Shown here: positions 41,084 through 44,084 of the stretch, one piece after another
Numbering within the stretch: the stretch's first letter is position 1
Layout: each line of letters starts with the position of its first letter
Notes under the pieces: model-generated
What the model saw: the letters and a program-made list of their open reading frames with translations, nothing else
What the model was told of the DNA's origin: nothing
The model's database searches: none
Translations under genes and position numbers: made by a program
Assembly: GCA_028285305.1 (NCBI GenBank)
Contig: JANQPV010000063.1
Coordinates: 1-44,084, forward strand
Source: Alphaproteobacteria bacterium
GTDB lineage: Bacteria > Pseudomonadota > Alphaproteobacteria > SMXP01
DNA: 44,084 nt
Direction: 5' to 3'

Positions 41084-42289
41084 TCAAGCGGCAAGTGGCG
41101 ACGGGTTGGCGGTGGCCGGCCAGGCGGCCGCGTGGGGCGACACGGTGCCGGTGGTCAGGAACTGGGCAATGATGTCGGCCCCGCGGGAGCTGGCTTGGCG
41201 CGCACCAAAATCGGCAAAGGTGTAGGCGAACCGTGCCTGTTGAATGGGGCCGAACTGCTCAGGCCGGGAGCGCGCATGGCTGAGGGCCTGGCCTAAGGTG
41301 GCCACATCGTCCACCACAGGTCCGAAGGCCCAGCTGGCATAGGAGGGATCGCGCCGGTAGTCGGCCTCGTGGGCGTTGAGGAAGACGCATGGGCGCGGGG
41401 TGCGGATAAACTCGTAAACCTGCGAGGACACATCGCCCAGATAAAGATCGGCGGCATCCAGATAGCTCATGTCGCACGAGGCTTTGCTGCCTGCATCAAT
41501 AAGCACGTTGGGCGCGTTCTTGTAGCGCCTGGGCAGCCGCGCACCCTTGCCCCAGGGGCGTTTGAACAAAAGCACATGGGGCGCGAATATGAGGTTGTAG
41601 TCCGGGGAGTTGTAGAAGAAGTCCAGAACCTGGCGGCCCATCCGCCACCAGGAAGACAGATCGCGCCGGTGATGCGGATTGTAGACCACGACCGGCCGGT
41701 CGTTCTGGAAGTGGTCCCGGGCGCTTATGGTTCGGGCAGGGGGCTTGAGCTCAAACTTGGTGTAGCCGGAGATGGCAAACCGGTTTGGCTCCAAATGTCC
41801 ATCGGCCACCAGTTCCTTGGCATATTTTTGGCCCGGCACCAGCACTAGGTCGAACTCCTTCATCCGGTTGTCGAACGAGCCGAGGCCGCGCTGGTCACCG
41901 GCCCCATGGCAGACCCGGATCAGTTTCACATGCTCAAGTTCCGGTCTCCGGCGCAGTTGTGCCGTGGTGGTCTCAGGCACCACCAGGGCGTCGAAGCCAC
42001 TCCACAGAGCGGTGTTCTCAACAAGGGTCATGACCTTGCGGGCGAAGACGAACTTGGAGGCCAACGGTTCGGCCATGCGGGCCAGCGCGGAGGCCTGAAG
42101 CTTGACCAGTTTCACCGTGTGACCTGGATGGGCGCGGCCGATCTGCGCGGCAAAGTTCAACTGATCGTCGGCGGGGGAGAGAATCTGCACCTTGAATGCG
42201 GGGTGGCGCATGGAGAGTTCAAAGGCGTAAGGCACCACGTGGGGCACCTGGTGGACGTCATAGTGATTAAGCAGAAACGCGATTTTCAT
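41084..42289 (-). CDS. CDP-glycerol glycerophosphotransferase-like (TagB/TagF-type) family protein
   Basis: A 401-residue protein with the fold pattern of the CDP-glycerol:poly(glycerophosphate) group, which moves glycerol-phosphate or related units to cell-surface polymers. Visible: the start MKIAFLLNHYDVHQVPHVVP, LIRVCHGAG in the middle, RPVVVYNPHHRRDLSSWWR, the FAPHVLLFKRPWG segment, and the late DLYLGDVSSQVYEFI motif that is most telling. It has no signal peptide or helix and is cytoplasmic or peripheral. It is a single gene 40 bases before the 49-residue gene. The donor and acceptor are not known; a general GT-B glycosyltransferase is the alternative. Confidence 0.7.
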   Translation of the reverse strand: MKIAFLLNHYDVHQVPHVVPYAFELSMRHPAFKVQILSPADDQLNFAAQIGRAHPGHTVKLVKLQASALARMAEPLASKFVFARKVMTLVENTALWSGFDALVVPETTTAQLRRRPELEHVKLIRVCHGAGDQRGLGSFDNRMKEFDLVLVPGQKYAKELVADGHLEPNRFAISGYTKFELKPPARTISARDHFQNDRPVVVYNPHHRRDLSSWWRMGRQVLDFFYNSPDYNLIFAPHVLLFKRPWGKGARLPRRYKNAPNVLIDAGSKASCDMSYLDAADLYLGDVSSQVYEFIRTPRPCVFLNAHEADYRRDPSYASWAFGPVVDDVATLGQALSHARSRPEQFGPIQQARFAYTFADFGARQASSRGADIIAQFLTTGTVSPHAAAWPATANPSPLAA

Positions 42290-42564
42290 ATTTCGATCCC
42301 GAAACTCATGACAAGGCGCATGAGGTCGGTCTCAAAACGCCGGACCGCGCATTTGGGGACCAAATGTGTTCGCACAACGTGCGTGCGTCACAACTCATAT
42401 GACAATAATGTTACACTTTGAGAGGCAATGACGGGCGCTCAAAAAATGCCCTATCCGTGCCCAAGTCTTGCCGCGAATCTGATGTCTAAGGCGCACAACG
42501 ATATGGAGCCGCCTTTGAAACATTAGACGTTGGGGCGGTATCTCTTTCTGTAAGGACAAAAAGA

Positions 42565-43044
42565 ATGAAACTGGGTCGCGTGACCGGGTACGCCCTGCTT
42601 GTGGCAGGCGTGCTCTTGACCGCCGTAGGGTCGGCGAAGGCCGACATCAAGGTGGGCCTTTTGAAATGTCAGATTGAGTCTGGCTTTGGCTACATTATCG
42701 GCTCTTCGAAAGAGCTTTCCTGCCGGTTTGAGCGGGCAGGAGGGCTGAGTGAGCATTATGCCGGCAAGATCATCAAGATCGGTGCCGATGTGGGATATGC
42801 CGGCAAGGGCAATCTCGTTTGGGCCGTGTTTGCGCCTTCACACGATGTTGATTACGGCGCACTGAGTGGCACCTATGTGGGCGCTGCGGCAGAAGCGTCT
42901 GCGGGCGTGGGCTTGGGCGCCAACGTGTTGATCGGCGGCTGGCAGCGTTCGGTGAACCTGCAGCCGGTCAGCGTTTCGGCGCACACGGGCTTCAATGCGG
43001 CCGGCGGTCTTGGCGCGATTATGCTGACCGGGATCGGCAAGTAG
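42565..43044 (+). CDS. DUF992 family secreted protein
   Basis: A 159-residue exported protein. A clear signal peptide (MKLGRVTGYALLVAGVLLTA, cut after AKA) is followed by the DUF992 pattern: KVGLLKCQIESGFGYIIGSS, LSCRFER, YAGKIIKIGADVGYAGKG, LVWAVFAPSHDV, then glycine- and alanine-rich strands ending GGLGAIMLTGIGK. The family is restricted mainly to Hyphomicrobiales and its role is unknown; it is probably periplasmic. AAGGA lies about seven bases before ATG 42565. It is transcribed divergently from the TagB/TagF-like gene across a 275-base gap that should hold both promoters. Confidence 0.88.
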   Translation: MKLGRVTGYALLVAGVLLTAVGSAKADIKVGLLKCQIESGFGYIIGSSKELSCRFERAGGLSEHYAGKIIKIGADVGYAGKGNLVWAVFAPSHDVDYGALSGTYVGAAAEASAGVGLGANVLIGGWQRSVNLQPVSVSAHTGFNAAGGLGAIMLTGIGK

Positions 43045-43196
43045 AGGCGCCCCGCGCCCACCGGGATGCGAGGGTAATGCCACCTTTTGGTTTACTTTCT
43101 TGGCCACTTATTGGTGCAGTATCCGAACGAACCCATTTTCGCGTAAGCCTCTGACGGAAAAGCGAAATCCGGGCTATTTGGCCTTGATGGTTGAGT

Positions 43197-44084
43197 TCAC
43201 CCCTTGAGCCGCTCATTTCGGGGATCATAGGGCGCCTCGGCCAGCACCCGGACCGGCACCTTGCGGCCCAAGACTCGTGCTGAAAGGGACGCTCCAGCGG
43301 CCTGACCTGCCGGCTTCAGATAGGCCAGCGCGAGGGTTCTGCCTGTGCGATGACCGAAAGCTCCCGACGTGATCAGACCGGCAACCTCGCCCCCGGCAAA
43401 CACCGGGTGCAGGGCGAAGGGATCAGGTCCGCCATCCTCCAACTCCAGCAGCTTCATGGAAAAAGCGCCTTCGCGCTCCAGGGCTTTGCGAGCGTCCGGT
43501 GCCACAAGGTGCCCTAGCCCAGCCTCCAAGGGCGTGCGCTCTGTGGAGAGATCCATGCCCCAGGCCCGGTAGCCCTTTTCAAGGCGCATGGCATTCAGCG
43601 CGAAGGCGCCGAAGTGGGCCAGATCCAAGGGGCGGCCAGCGGCCACCAGAGCGTCGTAGAGCGGCTTCATCCGATCCATGGGCACATGGAGCTCCCAGCC
43701 CAATTCGCCCGCGTAGGAGACCCTGAGAGCTGTGAGGGCGATGCCAGCCACCTGGATTTGCTGCGCGCTGAGCCAGGGGAATGCGGTTGAGCTGAGAGCC
43801 TGGTCGGTGAGCGGCTGGAGGAGGGTGCGGGACTCAGGGCCCATCACGGCCAGAATACCGGTCTTCTCGGTGACGTCGCTGACCGTTACGGCTTCGTGGG
43901 TTTTGGCATGGGCCGTCAACAGGGCTGCGTCCTGGCGCCGGGCGGCTGCGGCGCTGGTGAGCAAGACATGGTCCGCAGCCAGGCGGCACACTGTGAATTC
44001 TGAGAACACTCCGCCGGATGGGGTGAGGGCATGGGTGAGGCCGATGCGGCCGTCCTTGGCTGGTGCGCGGTTGGCGCCCAAGGT
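43197..44084 (-). CDS. GcvT-like C-terminal part of a dimethylglycine/sarcosine dehydrogenase-type enzyme (cut by window edge)
   Basis: The 3' end of a gene that continues past the right edge. The visible 294 or so residues are a GcvT-type folate-binding domain: the opening GRIGLTHALTPSGGVFSEFT, GILAVMGPESRTLLQ, RVSYAGELGWELHVP, the block FGAFALNAMRLEKGYRAWGM, TPLEAGLGHLV, and a C-terminal barrel with TSGAFGHRTGRTLALAYL. The wording is that of FAD-linked dimethylglycine or sarcosine dehydrogenases, where this domain passes a one-carbon unit to tetrahydrofolate; free GcvT differs at the start. The FAD domain would lie outside the window. Confidence 0.82.
   Translation of the reverse strand, partial: TLGANRAPAKDGRIGLTHALTPSGGVFSEFTVCRLAADHVLLTSAAAARRQDAALLTAHAKTHEAVTVSDVTEKTGILAVMGPESRTLLQPLTDQALSSTAFPWLSAQQIQVAGIALTALRVSYAGELGWELHVPMDRMKPLYDALVAAGRPLDLAHFGAFALNAMRLEKGYRAWGMDLSTERTPLEAGLGHLVAPDARKALEREGAFSMKLLELEDGGPDPFALHPVFAGGEVAGLITSGAFGHRTGRTLALAYLKPAGQAAGASLSARVLGRKVPVRVLAEAPYDPRNERLKG

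Overview
The right third of the window (about 35.5-44.1 kb) is ordinary alphaproteobacterial chromosome. It carries tRNA-Phe, yacG, maf, a low-molecular-weight phosphatase gene, a UPF0262 gene, hisD, a DUF2948 gene and murA, in an order typical of Hyphomicrobiales (Rhizobiales). A DUF992 secreted protein, another marker of that group, follows. No 16S rRNA is present, so the genus cannot be named.

The left two thirds look like two integrated elements stacked on the 3' end of the tRNA-Phe gene. A 46-bp copy of the tRNA 3' half at 15867-15912 matches the intact tRNA (35454-35529) base for base. Element A lies to the left (from beyond the window edge to 15912). It has a P4-type integrase at its right end, with five ATACCCC/GGGGTAT arm-site candidates between the integrase and the att core. 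Element B (15867-35499, 19.6 kb) lies between the two att copies and carries two other tyrosine recombinases with their small regulators.

Element A cargo, left to right: an IS3-family end that truncates a membrane protein; an AlpA-like regulator; a coupled pair of exported trypsin-like proteases, the second fused to a DUF1353 domain; a Gabija defence locus (gajA/gajB) whose gajA has a single in-frame TGA between its ATPase and TOPRIM halves; and a three-gene glycan operon. That operon encodes a GT32 glycosyltransferase, a giant GT25/P-loop/GH16 fusion and a NodU-type carbamoyltransferase, joined by 4-bp overlaps.

Element B cargo: an AT-rich pair of membrane proteins (an SSS-family symporter and a six-helix protein); a five-gene operon of Phd-like antitoxin, SNF2/RapA-like helicase with a PLD-like N-terminus, DUF4391 protein, type III Mod and type III Res; two recombination modules around a divergent promoter; and a compact operon of four nuclease-like proteins (HsdR N-terminal domain, HNH, DUF6998, DUF4268).

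The least familiar combinations are the GT25/P-loop/GH16 fusion operon, the tandem protease/DUF1353 pair, the four-nuclease cassette and the extended type III restriction-modification operon. The interrupted Gabija is a known system in an unusual state. All functional calls come from reading motifs by eye; no database search was run.
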